Shown here: positions 42,307 to 51,501 of the stretch, one piece after another | Numbering within the stretch: position 1 is the first letter of the stretch | How the letters are laid out: the number at the start of each line of letters is the position of its first letter | Source of the DNA: JAEZAA01 sp964514485 | Lineage (GTDB): Bacteria > Pseudomonadota > Gammaproteobacteria > Pseudomonadales > Oleiphilaceae | DNA length: 64,000 bases | Reading direction: 5' to 3' | Assembly (NCBI GenBank): GCA_964514485.1 | Contig: CAZEWG010000006.1 | Span: 1-64,000 of the forward strand | The notes under the pieces: generated by a model | What the model was told of the DNA's origin: nothing | What the model saw: only the letters and a program-made list of their open reading frames with translations | Databases searched by the model: none | Translations under genes and position numbers: made by a program

Positions 42307-43443
42307 GTGTTCCAGCGCTACCGCTATTTGCCCGGCAACGAATTTCAGTTGCTCGTCGACGGCGAGCAGTGCGGGCAGACCTTTTTAGCGGCCATCGCCG
42401 AGGCGCGGAGCCAGATTCTCTTTGAGATGTATCTGATCGAATCGGGCCGTTTCGCCTCCCTGTTAATTGAAGCCCTGCGCCAGGCTGCCGAGCGGGGGGT
42501 TCAGGTGTATGTCTTGCTGGACCACTTCGGTTCCAACGGGCTCTCCGCCGAGGATCGGGTACGACTGCGTTATCCTGGCATAGAGCTGGTGTGGTACAAC
42601 CCGATCCGCCTGCTGAACTGGCTAACCAACTTTCATCGGGATCATCGCAAACTGATCATTGTTGACCAGACGGTGGCCTTTGTGGGCGGCTTTTGTATTA
42701 CGGATAAGTTTTGGCCGGTTGTCGATTCTTCCGACCAGGTGGTAAAAGCCCCGGAGAGCTGGCTGGACGTTGCGGTTAAAATAGAAGGGCCCGTCATTGA
42801 TCAGTGGCGGGAGCTGTTTTTTCAGGTTTGGTCTCGCACCGCTGAGCAGCCCCTGGGGCTTTCTTCCAGGCGCAGTCCTATGGTTGGCAGCATGTCCGGA
42901 CGAGTCGCCTGGGCTAATGGGCACCTGCATCAGGGCATTTTGCGCGAGCTTCTTTCCCGAACCCGTAAGGCCAACCGACGGGTATGGATTGCGACACCTT
43001 ACTTTGTTCCTTCCCGGCGTATTCGACGTACTTTGTTGCGGGCCGCCAAGCGCGGTGTGGATGTGCGGGTATTGCTGCCTGGCCCCAAAACGGATCATCC
43101 CGGCGTACGCTTTGCGTCCTGGCGGTACTATAAGCAGCTACTGCATTATGGGGTGCGGATCTATGAGTACCAGCCCCGCTTTATTCATGCCAAGGTGATT
43201 CTGGCGGATGACTGGGTCTCGATCGGATCCTGCAACCTGGATCACTGGAATCAGCGTTGGAATCTAGAGGCGAATCAGGAAGTCCATGACCCCCGCTTTG
43301 CCAGATGTGTGCAGGAGTTTTTTCAGAGCAGTTTTGTCGAAAGTGAAGAGCAAAATCTGCGCGACTGGCTGCAACCTTTGTGGTACCGCCGCTTGCTCGC
43401 CTATATCTGGGGCAGGGTTGATACCTGGCTCAGGCGGCTTTGA
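42307..43443 (+). CDS. Phospholipase D/cardiolipin synthase-like enzyme
   Basis: A 378-residue PLD-superfamily protein with two HKD motifs: HRDHRKLIIVDQTVAFVGG (about 112-130) and FIHAKVILADDWVSIGSCNLD (about 295-315). It has no membrane helices at the N-terminus, like ClsB/YbhO rather than ClsA. Likely forms cardiolipin or another phospholipid by transfer of a phosphatidyl group. Start: GTG 42307 after a CAGGG ribosome site, two bases after the rnm stop, is preferred; the open frame continues upstream to 42217 inside rnm. Confidence 0.85.
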   Translation: MFQRYRYLPGNEFQLLVDGEQCGQTFLAAIAEARSQILFEMYLIESGRFASLLIEALRQAAERGVQVYVLLDHFGSNGLSAEDRVRLRYPGIELVWYNPIRLLNWLTNFHRDHRKLIIVDQTVAFVGGFCITDKFWPVVDSSDQVVKAPESWLDVAVKIEGPVIDQWRELFFQVWSRTAEQPLGLSSRRSPMVGSMSGRVAWANGHLHQGILRELLSRTRKANRRVWIATPYFVPSRRIRRTLLRAAKRGVDVRVLLPGPKTDHPGVRFASWRYYKQLLHYGVRIYEYQPRFIHAKVILADDWVSIGSCNLDHWNQRWNLEANQEVHDPRFARCVQEFFQSSFVESEEQNLRDWLQPLWYRRLLAYIWGRVDTWLRRL

Positions 43444-43473
43444 GGGCAGCCGGGGGCTGGTTTCATAGCGGCC

Positions 43474-44034
43474 TTATTCGCCGCTATGAAACAGGAGATA
43501 GAGGTCTGTCAGAACTTCGGGGATTTGCTCACTCAATTGAGCCATCAATTTGGGATTGGTGGTAATCTCGGTGAAGTCTTCGTCGTCGAACAGGTTCGAC
43601 AGGGCCATGATCGGCAACAGGAATTCCGCTACCAGCTCCTGCTTCTGCTCAAACCACTGTTCTTCGTTGGCAAGAAAGGCCTCCACAAAGCCCGCGCACC
43701 AGTTGGTCAGGGCATCCCGATCCTCATAGGTTTCCGCCGGCAGCTCAATGGGTTCTTCCTGATTCAGCTCACTGCGAATGTTATGAAAAATACGGCTCAG
43801 GGTTTGCACGACAAAGTCGTACTCTTTGACGTCGGCTGCACTGACCGGGCGACCAAAAGCGAGCTCCACCCAGGCCTCGGGGGTCATTTCACAGGGGCCC
43901 ACCGCCAAGGCCGATAAGGCGCCATGAACTCCGAAGTAATCCAGAGCGTCCTCGGCAAAGCGGTCGTCGAACAGAATCTCTTCCAGTGCAGAAATATCAG
44001 CTGATGAGAGTGGGGAGGTGGTGATCTTGGTCAT
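43474..44034 (-). CDS. UPF0149/YecA-family protein
   Basis: A 186-residue acidic helical protein of the YgfB/YecA (UPF0149) group: LSSADISALEEILF, ...ALDYFGVHGALSALAVGP and NWCAGFVEAFLANEEQWF. The C-terminal zinc SEC-C motif of YecA is absent. Function unclear. ATG 44034 (MTKITTSPLSS) is chosen over the longer frame. Confidence 0.8.
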   Translation of the reverse strand: MTKITTSPLSSADISALEEILFDDRFAEDALDYFGVHGALSALAVGPCEMTPEAWVELAFGRPVSAADVKEYDFVVQTLSRIFHNIRSELNQEEPIELPAETYEDRDALTNWCAGFVEAFLANEEQWFEQKQELVAEFLLPIMALSNLFDDEDFTEITTNPKLMAQLSEQIPEVLTDLYLLFHSGE

Positions 44035-44137
44035 GGGCTGTCCCGCAGAGTTGAGAGGCGTCCTAAAAGGTTGCAAAGCATATCATAGCCGCCCGTGGCT
44101 AGGGAGGGCAGGGAGATATGTCTGATCAAGGCCGGGG

Positions 44138-44173
44138 AAAAAGCAAAGGGGGCATTAAGCCCCCTTTGCTTTT
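44138..44173 (-). terminator. Terminator of rne
   Basis: AAAAGCAAAGGGGGC, five bases, GCCCCCTTTGCTTTT: a 15-pair stem 12 bases beyond the rne stop. On the minus strand it ends in CTTTT, giving the U run; on the plus strand likewise, so it can act both ways. Confidence 0.92.
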
Positions 44174-44185
44174 AGTCGGCAGAGA

Positions 44186-47100
44186 CTAGGGCTGCTGATC
44201 GTCCTTTTTCTCTGCCGCGGCCGCTTCGGCCTGTTTCTGAGCTTCCAGCATGCGGCGGCGAACCTCCCGAGGGTCGTTCGGCGCGCGTTTCGGAGCACTT
44301 TGTTCCACTGCTTGTGGCGTATCCCCGGCAGGCGCGGCCTGTTGTTGTGGAGCTTGTTGCTCTACGACAGGTTTAACGGGCTCTGCAGCAGGCTTAGCTG
44401 GCTCTGCTGCCGCCGGCGCTTTCTGTTCCGGTGCAGCTGGCGTCGCTGCTTCTTCTGAAGCGGGTTTGGACACCGCTGCAGTGCTTTCCGTCGGCTGACT
44501 GGCCGCTGGTTCCTGAGCAGGTTGGGCCTCGGCGCCGCGCTGACCCCGGTTACCAGCGGAACGCTCCGGGCGGCGCTGGTCACGGGAGCGACGTCCAGGG
44601 GCTTTGTCTGCTCCGGCGGTCGCCGGTTGCTCTGCTTCGGTCGCTACTTCCGGCTTGGCTTCAGCGGTTGCTGCTTCAATGCCTTGCCCGGCGGCGGCAG
44701 CTGGCTCTTGGATGTCCTGCTTTTCCGCTTTTGCAGCAGAGGCTTCGGCAGCTTGCTGTGGAGCCACGGGTTCAGGCTGTTTCTGATCCTTGGCCTGCTC
44801 TACTGCTTGAGTCGTCGCGGCAGCCTCTTGTGGCTCGGCCTTGCTCTCAGCCTGGACCGGTGCCTCTGCCTTCACAACGGGCTCTGCAGCAACAACAGTA
44901 CTTGCGACTGCTGCGGCCACAGGTGCGGCCGTTGGGCTCGCGCCTGTGGCTTCCGTTGTCTCAGCGGCAGCTGGGGCTGTCGGGCGAGATTCTGCTGTCG
45001 CAGTGTCCTCGGCCGCCTTTTGAGCAGTCTCGGCTTTGGGCTGGGCGGCGGTTTGGGGCGCTTTGTCAGTGCGCTCGTCACGCTCACCCCGGCCACGTCC
45101 GCGGCGGTTACGGCTACGACGCTTTTCGCCATCGGCAGATGCTGCTTCAGCCTGTTCAGAAGCCGGACGGGGTTCTGGTTTGGCTGGCGCTGCCGAAACA
45201 GGTTCTTTCTCCTGCTGGGGGGCGCGCTCGGGTTGCGGTGCCTTTTCCTGAGGGGCTGGTCGTTCCTGCTGTGCTACGGGCTCGCCTTTAGGGCGACGAG
45301 GACGGCGGAACTCTTCGTTGACCACATCGGAAACGGCGGCTCCGTTGCGTTGCTGGCTGGACGCCTGGGACTGGCCGTGACGTCCTTTGCTCTCCGCCTG
45401 GCTTTGCTGGCGCTGCTCCGAGGATTGGCGCGACTCATTGGACTGGCGTTGGTCCTGGCGACGAGCGTCTGCATTGCGCTGTGATTGTTGACCGCCCTGA
45501 CGGCGATCGCGATCACCACGCTCCCGCTCTGGCTGTCTGCCACCTTGGGGCTGTTGCGAGCGAGTTTGCTCACGACGCTGGCGCTGACGGGGCTGCTGCG
45601 TACTCTTGGGCTTTTCCTGAGCGGTTTGCTCTTCGGCTTTTTCCGGGTTGCCGAACAGTTTGACGATTTTTCTGGACAGGCGCTTCAGCAGTCCGATCTC
45701 TTCCGTGGTTTGGGTCGCGATGATCGGTGCCGGGGCGAGCGGGGTGACACGTTTGACCGCGGCTTCAGGGCGGACGATTTCCTTGGGCAGGGCGGTTTCG
45801 TACGCCGCGTGGTCGTCGTGCTCAACCTGGATCTGGTAGCTGGCTTCGTTTACCGAAACGTTGTCGTCACGGATTCGCTGTACTTCGTAATGAGGCGTAT
45901 CGAAGTGCGGGTTCGGAATGATCACGACCTTGATCTGCTGGCGACGTTCAACTTCAGCCAAGTGCTTGCGTTTTTCGTTCAGCAGGAAGGTTGCCACCGG
46001 CACCGGCAGAATGGCACGCACCTCGGCGGTCCGTTCCTTGAAGGCCTCTTCCTCAATCAGGCGCATAATGGACAGGGAGAGGGACTCCACGCCACGAATC
46101 GTGCCTTGGCCCTTACAGCGGGGGCAGACTTCATTACGGGTTTCGCCCAGGGAGGGACGCAGCCGCTGGCGAGACATTTCCATCAGGCCGAAGCGGGAAA
46201 TCTTGCCCAGCTGGATGCGGGCGCGATCCAGTTCCAGAGCCTTGCGTAGACGGTTTTCCACTTCCCGCTGGTTCTTGGCGGGAGTCATGTCGATAAAGTC
46301 GATGACGATCAGACCGCCGATATCGCGCAAACGGAGCTGGCGAGCGATCTCGTCGGACGCTTCCAGGTTGGTTTGCAGGGCGGTTTCTTCGATATCGCCG
46401 CCTTTGGTGGCGCGAGCGGAGTTGATATCGATGGAGACCAGGGCTTCGGTATGGTCAATGACGATAGAGCCGCCGGAGGGCAGCTTCACTTCCCGCTGGA
46501 AGGCCGTTTCGATCTGGGATTCGATCTGATAGCGGTTGAACAGGGGAATATCATCCCGGTACAGCTTGATACGGTTTTCGTAGGTTGGCATCACTGCCTG
46601 AACGAAATTCAGCGCATCTTGATACACGTCTTCGGAGTCGATCAGAACCTCGCCGATATCCTGGCGCAGGTAGTCCCGAATGGCGCGAATAACAACGTTG
46701 CTTTCCTGGAAAATCAGGAAGGGGGCCGGGCGGTTTTGGGCCGCGCTGGTGATCGACTCCCAGAACTGCATCAGGTAGTTGAGGTCCCATTGCAGTTCTT
46801 CGCTGGTACGGCCGACACCGGCGGTACGCACAATGACGCCCATATCGTCAGGGACGGTAACGCCTGCCAGGGCTTCCCGCAACTGGTTGCGGTCGTCACC
46901 ATCAATACGGCGGGAAATGCCACCTGCCTTGGGGTTGTTGGGCATCAAGACCAGGTAACGGCCGGCCAGGCTGATAAAAGTTGTCAGAGCCGCGCCCTTG
47001 TTGCCGCGCTCTTCCTTATCAACCTGCACGATGATCTCGGTGCCTTCTTCCACAAGCTCTTTAATGTTGGGCTTGCCGCCGGCCTGCTTGGCATTTGGCT

Positions 47101-47335
47101 TGAAGTATTCCTTGGAGATCTCCTTGAGGGGGAGAAAGCCATGGCGCTCGGCACCAAAATCCACAAAGGCGGCTTCAAGGCTGGGCTCTACGCGGGTGAT
47201 ACGGCCTTTATAGATGTTGGCCTTTTTTTGCTCGCGGGTGCCGGACTCGATATCCAGGTCATAGAGACGTTGTCCGTCAACGAGCGCGACACGCAACTCT
47301 TCGGGTTGAGTTGCGTTGATAAGCATTCTTTTCAT
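44186..47335 (-). CDS. rne: Ribonuclease E
   Basis: The essential endoribonuclease that starts mRNA decay and processes rRNA and tRNA. 1049 residues. N-terminal catalytic half: S1 domain (about 36-120), catalytic aspartates in SIDINSARATKGGDIEE and LIVIDFIDMTP, and zinc-link CPRCKGQG (about 404-411). The C-terminal half (about 520-1049) is disordered, Arg/Gln-rich then Pro/Ala/Glu-rich, with an arginine-rich RNA-binding block RRSRNRRGRGRGERDER; degradosome partner sites are not identifiable by eye. ATG 47335 (MKRMLINATQPEE) matches E. coli. The upstream region is long, consistent with the autoregulatory leader of rne mRNAs. Confidence 0.96.
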   Translation of the reverse strand: MKRMLINATQPEELRVALVDGQRLYDLDIESGTREQKKANIYKGRITRVEPSLEAAFVDFGAERHGFLPLKEISKEYFKPNAKQAGGKPNIKELVEEGTEIIVQVDKEERGNKGAALTTFISLAGRYLVLMPNNPKAGGISRRIDGDDRNQLREALAGVTVPDDMGVIVRTAGVGRTSEELQWDLNYLMQFWESITSAAQNRPAPFLIFQESNVVIRAIRDYLRQDIGEVLIDSEDVYQDALNFVQAVMPTYENRIKLYRDDIPLFNRYQIESQIETAFQREVKLPSGGSIVIDHTEALVSIDINSARATKGGDIEETALQTNLEASDEIARQLRLRDIGGLIVIDFIDMTPAKNQREVENRLRKALELDRARIQLGKISRFGLMEMSRQRLRPSLGETRNEVCPRCKGQGTIRGVESLSLSIMRLIEEEAFKERTAEVRAILPVPVATFLLNEKRKHLAEVERRQQIKVVIIPNPHFDTPHYEVQRIRDDNVSVNEASYQIQVEHDDHAAYETALPKEIVRPEAAVKRVTPLAPAPIIATQTTEEIGLLKRLSRKIVKLFGNPEKAEEQTAQEKPKSTQQPRQRQRREQTRSQQPQGGRQPERERGDRDRRQGGQQSQRNADARRQDQRQSNESRQSSEQRQQSQAESKGRHGQSQASSQQRNGAAVSDVVNEEFRRPRRPKGEPVAQQERPAPQEKAPQPERAPQQEKEPVSAAPAKPEPRPASEQAEAASADGEKRRSRNRRGRGRGERDERTDKAPQTAAQPKAETAQKAAEDTATAESRPTAPAAAETTEATGASPTAAPVAAAVASTVVAAEPVVKAEAPVQAESKAEPQEAAATTQAVEQAKDQKQPEPVAPQQAAEASAAKAEKQDIQEPAAAAGQGIEAATAEAKPEVATEAEQPATAGADKAPGRRSRDQRRPERSAGNRGQRGAEAQPAQEPAASQPTESTAAVSKPASEEAATPAAPEQKAPAAAEPAKPAAEPVKPVVEQQAPQQQAAPAGDTPQAVEQSAPKRAPNDPREVRRRMLEAQKQAEAAAAEKKDDQQP

Positions 47336-47988
47336 GTAAGTCCAAATATTCCCAAGGGCGGGAGGCGATTGCACCTAGGACAAAAACAGTTAATCCGGCT
47401 GACGCCGGGCGGAGGGAATACCGATAGGCAGCTCGAATGCAAACGAGTCGTGTGGCTTGCTCAGGGGTTAACCAGCTTGCGCATCACTTCTTGGTGAGAA
47501 CGTTCCATAATTTCTGTTCGGCAAGTTGTCATTTCTGTGCGCATGGTGGGAGACATGACTCCTTGTATAGCTCTTCAGCGAAATTGGCTGGCAACGTCTT
47601 GTTTGCACTATTCGATCTGACTCGATCATCCTTCGCTTGCGCCGCGCTACAGAGGCGGATATTACACAAGCGAATCGCTAAACCGTTTTTCCTGAGCGTT
47701 ACCGCGCTCGCGCGCATTAACACTAATAAATTTGTTTGCTCTGTCGCTTGGTCCACTCCAGCTACTGTGGCGGTGTTCGTTTGCGTGGTCCGGGTTGTAC
47801 GGGACCATCTGGTCTGCCAAATGAAATCGTGCTGGAGTATACTCGACCCTTCGGTTTGCATTTCAGCCAGGATCCATAAGAGGATCGATTTCTGGATATA
47901 AGGGCAAACCGCAAGTTGCGCTGTCGCAATATAACAGCAAACCTCACTACCTTCAAATGCCCCTTAGGGACACTTTTAGTACCTTATT
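47336..47988. other. Long rne/rluC divergent region with probable rne leader
   Basis: 653 bases without a credible gene. On the minus strand a TATACT (47841-47836) could be the rne -10, giving a leader of about 490 nt. Within it two competing small stems share a strand: TGGTCC/GGACCA (47786-47807) and GACC-ATCT-GGTC (47803-47814). In E. coli the rne leader of about 360 nt carries RNase E-sensing hairpins; an equivalent role is inferred here from position and length. Confidence 0.55.
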
Positions 47989-48951
47989 ATGCAGTTATCC
48001 AATATGGGGGCGTTAGCCCAGGTTACCAACGTTAAGGTCGATCCAGAAAGCGCGGGCCAACGCCTTGATAATTTTCTGATGGCCCGTTTAAAAGGCGTTC
48101 CCAAAAGCCGGATTTATCGCATCATCCGGACCGGTGAGGTGCGGGTGAATGGGGCTCGGGCGAAGCCGGAATATAAGCTGGTTGGCGGTGAAGAATTGCG
48201 TATTCCACCGATCCGCCTGGCTGAGCGCACCGAGGCCCCGGCGCCTGCCGCGGCGGTGCTGAAGCAGATAGAGGCGGCCATCCTTTATGAAGATGAGCGT
48301 TTGCTGGTGGTGAACAAGCCGGCCGGGATTGCGGTGCATGGCGGAAGTGGGATCGCCTACGGCCTGATCGAGGCTTTGCGTGTTTTGCGCCCGGAGCAGC
48401 GTTTTTTGGAGTTGGTGCATCGGCTGGATCGGGACACCTCCGGGGTGATCCTGGTTGCCAAGAAGCGTAGCGCGTTACGGGCGTTGCACGAAGACCTTCG
48501 CGAGCGTCAGATGGAGAAGGTCTATTGGGCGTTTGTGGTTGGCTCCTGGCCGGCCAAGAAAAAACGTATTGAGGCACCTTTGGCCAAGAATGAGCTCAAG
48601 TCTGGTGAGCGGGTTGTGAAGGTGGATGCCGGCGGCAAGAGTTCGCTGACCGACTTTCGGGTCATTGAGCGTCTCGACGGCTTTACCTGGGTTGAGGCCA
48701 AGCCCATTACCGGGCGGACCCACCAGATCCGGGTGCATGCCCAGTTTGCGGGTTTTCCAATTGTGGGTGACAGCAAGTATGGTATTGATGAGGTCAATAA
48801 GGATCTTCGTAAGGAAGGATTCAAACGCCTCTGCTTGCATGCCGCCCGGCTGAAGATCCACCTGCCGGGCGATAAAGCCCCACTGGAGTTCGAGGCTCCT
48901 CTGGATGGGGAGATGGAGCGCTTCGTGCACCAGTATCGTCAGAATAGATGA
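47989..48951 (+). CDS. rluC: 23S rRNA pseudouridine synthase RluC
   Basis: Makes pseudouridine at positions 955, 2504 and 2580 of 23S rRNA (E. coli numbering). 320 residues: S4 RNA-binding domain (about 22-85, QRLDNFLMARLKGVPKSRIYRIIRTGEV), catalytic HRLDRDTSG with D147, and TGRTHQIRVHAQFAGFPIVGD. Position opposite rne is conserved in gammaproteobacteria. ATG 47989; the sixth codon is an alternative. Confidence 0.95.
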   Translation: MQLSNMGALAQVTNVKVDPESAGQRLDNFLMARLKGVPKSRIYRIIRTGEVRVNGARAKPEYKLVGGEELRIPPIRLAERTEAPAPAAAVLKQIEAAILYEDERLLVVNKPAGIAVHGGSGIAYGLIEALRVLRPEQRFLELVHRLDRDTSGVILVAKKRSALRALHEDLRERQMEKVYWAFVVGSWPAKKKRIEAPLAKNELKSGERVVKVDAGGKSSLTDFRVIERLDGFTWVEAKPITGRTHQIRVHAQFAGFPIVGDSKYGIDEVNKDLRKEGFKRLCLHAARLKIHLPGDKAPLEFEAPLDGEMERFVHQYRQNR

Positions 48952-48959
48952 AGGTTAAA

Positions 48960-49661
48960 ATGACACAGAAACCCTATGATGTTTTGATTTTTGACTGGGA
49001 TGGCACCCTGTTGAACTCGGCTGATCACATTGCCAAATGCATTTGTGAGGGCTTTGACGCGGCAGGTCTGGCTCCGCCTACCATGGATGAGGCGCGAAAT
49101 ATCATTGGCTTGGGGATGGTTGAAGCCATCCAGTTTCTGCGTCCGGGCATTGAGCACGACCTGATTGTCCGTATTCGTGAAGCCTACGCCGAGCGTTTTT
49201 TCAATAAGCAGCCAACCCGGGACGATCTGTTCGACGGCGTGATGGAGATGCTGGACACAGCGGCCAGCCAGGGTTTTAAGCTGGCGATTGCCACCGGTAA
49301 GAGCAGGCCGGGGATGGATGTGGTGCTCAGGCAGTTGGATATGACCAGTCAGTTTCACGTGGTGCGCTGTGCCGATGAGACGCGTTCCAAGCCCCACCCA
49401 CTGATGCTCCAGGAGATCCTCCGGGAGTTGCGTTTGCCCCCGGAGCGGGCCTTGATGATTGGCGATACGGAGTATGACATGGGGATGGCTCGCGCCATTG
49501 ATATGGATCGGCTGGGGGTGTCTTACGGGGTGCATGGCAGGGAGCGGTTGCTCGCCCATGATCCGATTGCCTGCATTGACACCATGCACCAGCTGCACGA
49601 AGTGATCGAGCAGGCTCCGCAACGAGGCGGGGATGTGCGTCTGGGTAACAGGTTGGGATAA
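48960..49661 (+). CDS. HAD-family phosphatase (phosphoglycolate phosphatase-like)
   Basis: A 233-residue HAD hydrolase: motif I DVLIFDWDGTLLNS, motif II AIATGKSRPG, motif III lysine SKPHP and motif IV MIGDTEYDMGMA. Its cap resembles Gph/PGP-like subfamily IA. ATG 48960 (MTQKPYD) has the ribosome site AAGGTT; an ATG at 48948 overlaps the rluC stop (ATGA) but has none. Same neighbour as in pseudomonads. Substrate not determined. Confidence 0.88.
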   Translation: MTQKPYDVLIFDWDGTLLNSADHIAKCICEGFDAAGLAPPTMDEARNIIGLGMVEAIQFLRPGIEHDLIVRIREAYAERFFNKQPTRDDLFDGVMEMLDTAASQGFKLAIATGKSRPGMDVVLRQLDMTSQFHVVRCADETRSKPHPLMLQEILRELRLPPERALMIGDTEYDMGMARAIDMDRLGVSYGVHGRERLLAHDPIACIDTMHQLHEVIEQAPQRGGDVRLGNRLG

Positions 49662-49680
49662 CGGAAAATAAGGTCTTTCA

Positions 49681-50652
49681 ATGAATAACGAAACGCCAGG
49701 TGGGACGCCAGTCAGACCCTCCAGCCAGGAATGGCAATTGATTGAAAAGGTAGTAACCAGTGCCACCCAGGAGCAGCGACGGGCCCGGCGGTGGGGAATC
49801 TTTTTCAAACTGCTAACCTTTGTTTATCTCTTCGTCATCCTGATGATGGCTTTTGGCGGCTTAGGAAGTCGGGTCCCGGCGATTACTGAGCCTCATACGG
49901 CTCTCGTGGATGTGCGCGGAGTCATTGCCGAGGATGAGGCGGCCAGCGCTGACAATATTGTGACCGGGCTTCGCAAGGCCTTTGAAACATCCAATGTCAA
50001 AGGGGTGGTGCTCCGGATTAATAGCCCCGGCGGCAGCCCGGTGCAGTCCGGTTATGTGTACGATGAGATCAAGCGTCTGCGGGCGGAATATCCAGAGATC
50101 AAGCTGTATGCCGTCATCGCTGATATCGGGGCCTCGGGGGCTTACTATATGGCGGCGGCCGCAGACGAGATTTATGCCGACAAAGCCAGCCTGGTGGGGT
50201 CCATTGGGGTGATCTCCTCCGGCTTTGGCCTGGTGGATGCAATCGATAAGCTCGGCATTGAGCGACGGGTTTACGCGGCCGGTGACAACAAGAATTTCCT
50301 GGATCCTTTTTCTCCGGAAGATCCCCGTCAGCTTGCTTACTGGCAGGAGGTGCTGGAAACCACCCATCGCCAGTTTATTGAGCAGGTGCAAAAAGGACGT
50401 GGCGATCGCCTGAAGCAGAACCCCGATTTGTTCAGTGGTCTGGTCTGGTCTGGCGAGCAGGCCCTGGAAATGGGGCTGATTGATGGGTTGGGGAGCGCTT
50501 CCTATGTGGCGCGAGAGGTGATTGGCGCCAAGGAGATTGTGGATTACACGCCAGCCCGAAATCCCTTTGAGCAATTGGCCCGGGAGTTTGGGATTAGTGT
50601 GGGGCGGGGGATTGGTGCAACACTGATGTCCGGCCAGTTCGGGCTGCGCTAG
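49681..50652 (+). CDS. sppA: Membrane signal-peptide peptidase SppA-like (S49 family)
   Basis: A 323-residue single-domain S49 peptidase. One membrane anchor (about 40-60), then the ClpP-like fold: RINSPGGSPVQSGYVYDEI, nucleophile serine in DIGASGAYYMAAAADEIYAD and ASLVGSIGVISSGFGL, with the catalytic lysine probably in YAAGDNKNFLDPF. It is about half the size of E. coli SppA and similar to short SppA/SohB proteins. Cleaves leftover signal peptides or membrane proteins. Last gene of the rluC run. Confidence 0.9.
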   Translation: MNNETPGGTPVRPSSQEWQLIEKVVTSATQEQRRARRWGIFFKLLTFVYLFVILMMAFGGLGSRVPAITEPHTALVDVRGVIAEDEAASADNIVTGLRKAFETSNVKGVVLRINSPGGSPVQSGYVYDEIKRLRAEYPEIKLYAVIADIGASGAYYMAAAADEIYADKASLVGSIGVISSGFGLVDAIDKLGIERRVYAAGDNKNFLDPFSPEDPRQLAYWQEVLETTHRQFIEQVQKGRGDRLKQNPDLFSGLVWSGEQALEMGLIDGLGSASYVAREVIGAKEIVDYTPARNPFEQLAREFGISVGRGIGATLMSGQFGLR

Positions 50653-50707
50653 GCTGTCATTTTTCTGGGGCTGACGCCGTTCAGCCCCGGTGTTCATCCT
50701 GAGCTTT

Positions 50708-51289
50708 TCAGGGGAGCTCAATCCCTTCATTGCGTAGCAGTTCAGTTAGCAGGATGAGCGGTAAGCCTACCAGGGCATTGGGGTCGCGGCCTTCCAGGCT
50801 TTCAAAAAGGGTAATGCCCAAACTTTCTACCTTAAAGCTACCAGCGCAGTCGTAAGGCTGTTCCCGTTCCAGGTAGCGCCTGATCTCTACGTCGCTTAAA
50901 GGGCGAAACCGGACTTTGAATTCCTCAACGGCTGTTTGCGCCCGGCCGGTTTGGCTGTTGAGCAGACAAAGCCCGTTGTAAAAGATCACCGTTTGGCCGG
51001 AGCAGGCCGACAATTGCTCAAAGGCCCGGGCAAAGTTGCCGGGCTTGGAAAGAACTTGATTAGGTGGCAGGTAGGCCACCTGATCGCCGCCAATGATTAG
51101 GTGATTGGTGTAAGTGTTGGCCAGAGACTGGGCTTTGCCCCGGGCTAACCGTAGGGCGAGTTCAGCGGGCTCTTCGCCAGGAAGGGCGGTTTCGTCAAAG
51201 TCGGGCTTGGCGGAGTCGAACGGCAGGCCCAGCTTGCTGAGGAGTGAGCGTCGATAAGGAGAGGTAGAGGCCAGAATAATTTTCGGCAT
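50708..51289 (-). CDS. yceF: Maf-like nucleotide pyrophosphatase (m7GTP type)
   Basis: A 193-residue Maf/HAM1-fold enzyme: PKIILASTSPYRRSLLSKLGLPF, PDFDETALPGEEP, the catalytic GGDQVAYL aspartate and AGSFKVESLGITLFESLEGRDPNALVGLPL. The AGSFK-ES and SLxGxDPxALIGLP motifs are of the YceF subfamily, which removes methylated GTP and related nucleotides. ATG 51289 (MPKIILAST) is chosen over the frame to 51469. Divergent from yceD, as in E. coli. Confidence 0.92.
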   Translation of the reverse strand: MPKIILASTSPYRRSLLSKLGLPFDSAKPDFDETALPGEEPAELALRLARGKAQSLANTYTNHLIIGGDQVAYLPPNQVLSKPGNFARAFEQLSACSGQTVIFYNGLCLLNSQTGRAQTAVEEFKVRFRPLSDVEIRRYLEREQPYDCAGSFKVESLGITLFESLEGRDPNALVGLPLILLTELLRNEGIELP

Positions 51290-51462
51290 GGTATATCTCG
51301 GATGGTCAGGCGCTGGTTGAATTGGACGCGGGTGATGCGCAGCATATATAAGACTATGGCGATTGATGTTGTTATAACAAGTGGTCGCGTTCTTTGTTAA
51401 GCTGTTTGGCCGGCTTACAGCTGCCGAAAGGTGGTTAGTGAGCGGTTTGCATACAAGATCTT

Positions 51463-51491
51463 TTGACAACGGTCAGGGCTGGCCCTAAAAT
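51463..51491 (+). promoter_or_regulatory. yceD-rpmF promoter
   Basis: TTGACA (51463-51468), a 17-base spacer and TAAAAT (51486-51491): near consensus. Transcription would begin about 51497-51499, only a few bases before the ATG at 51502. Confidence 0.8.
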
Positions 51492-51501
51492 TGCCGCTCT
51501 T

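Noticed and set aside
44431..47497. Several 200-370-codon plus-strand frames opposite rne
   Set aside because: The Pro/Ala/Glu-rich C-terminal part of RNase E leaves many frames open. Their translations are Leu/Gly/Ser-rich without protein families.
50667..50688. Terminator between sppA and yceF
   Set aside because: GGGGCTG/CAGCCCC forms a seven-pair stem, but there is no T run following it on either strand.
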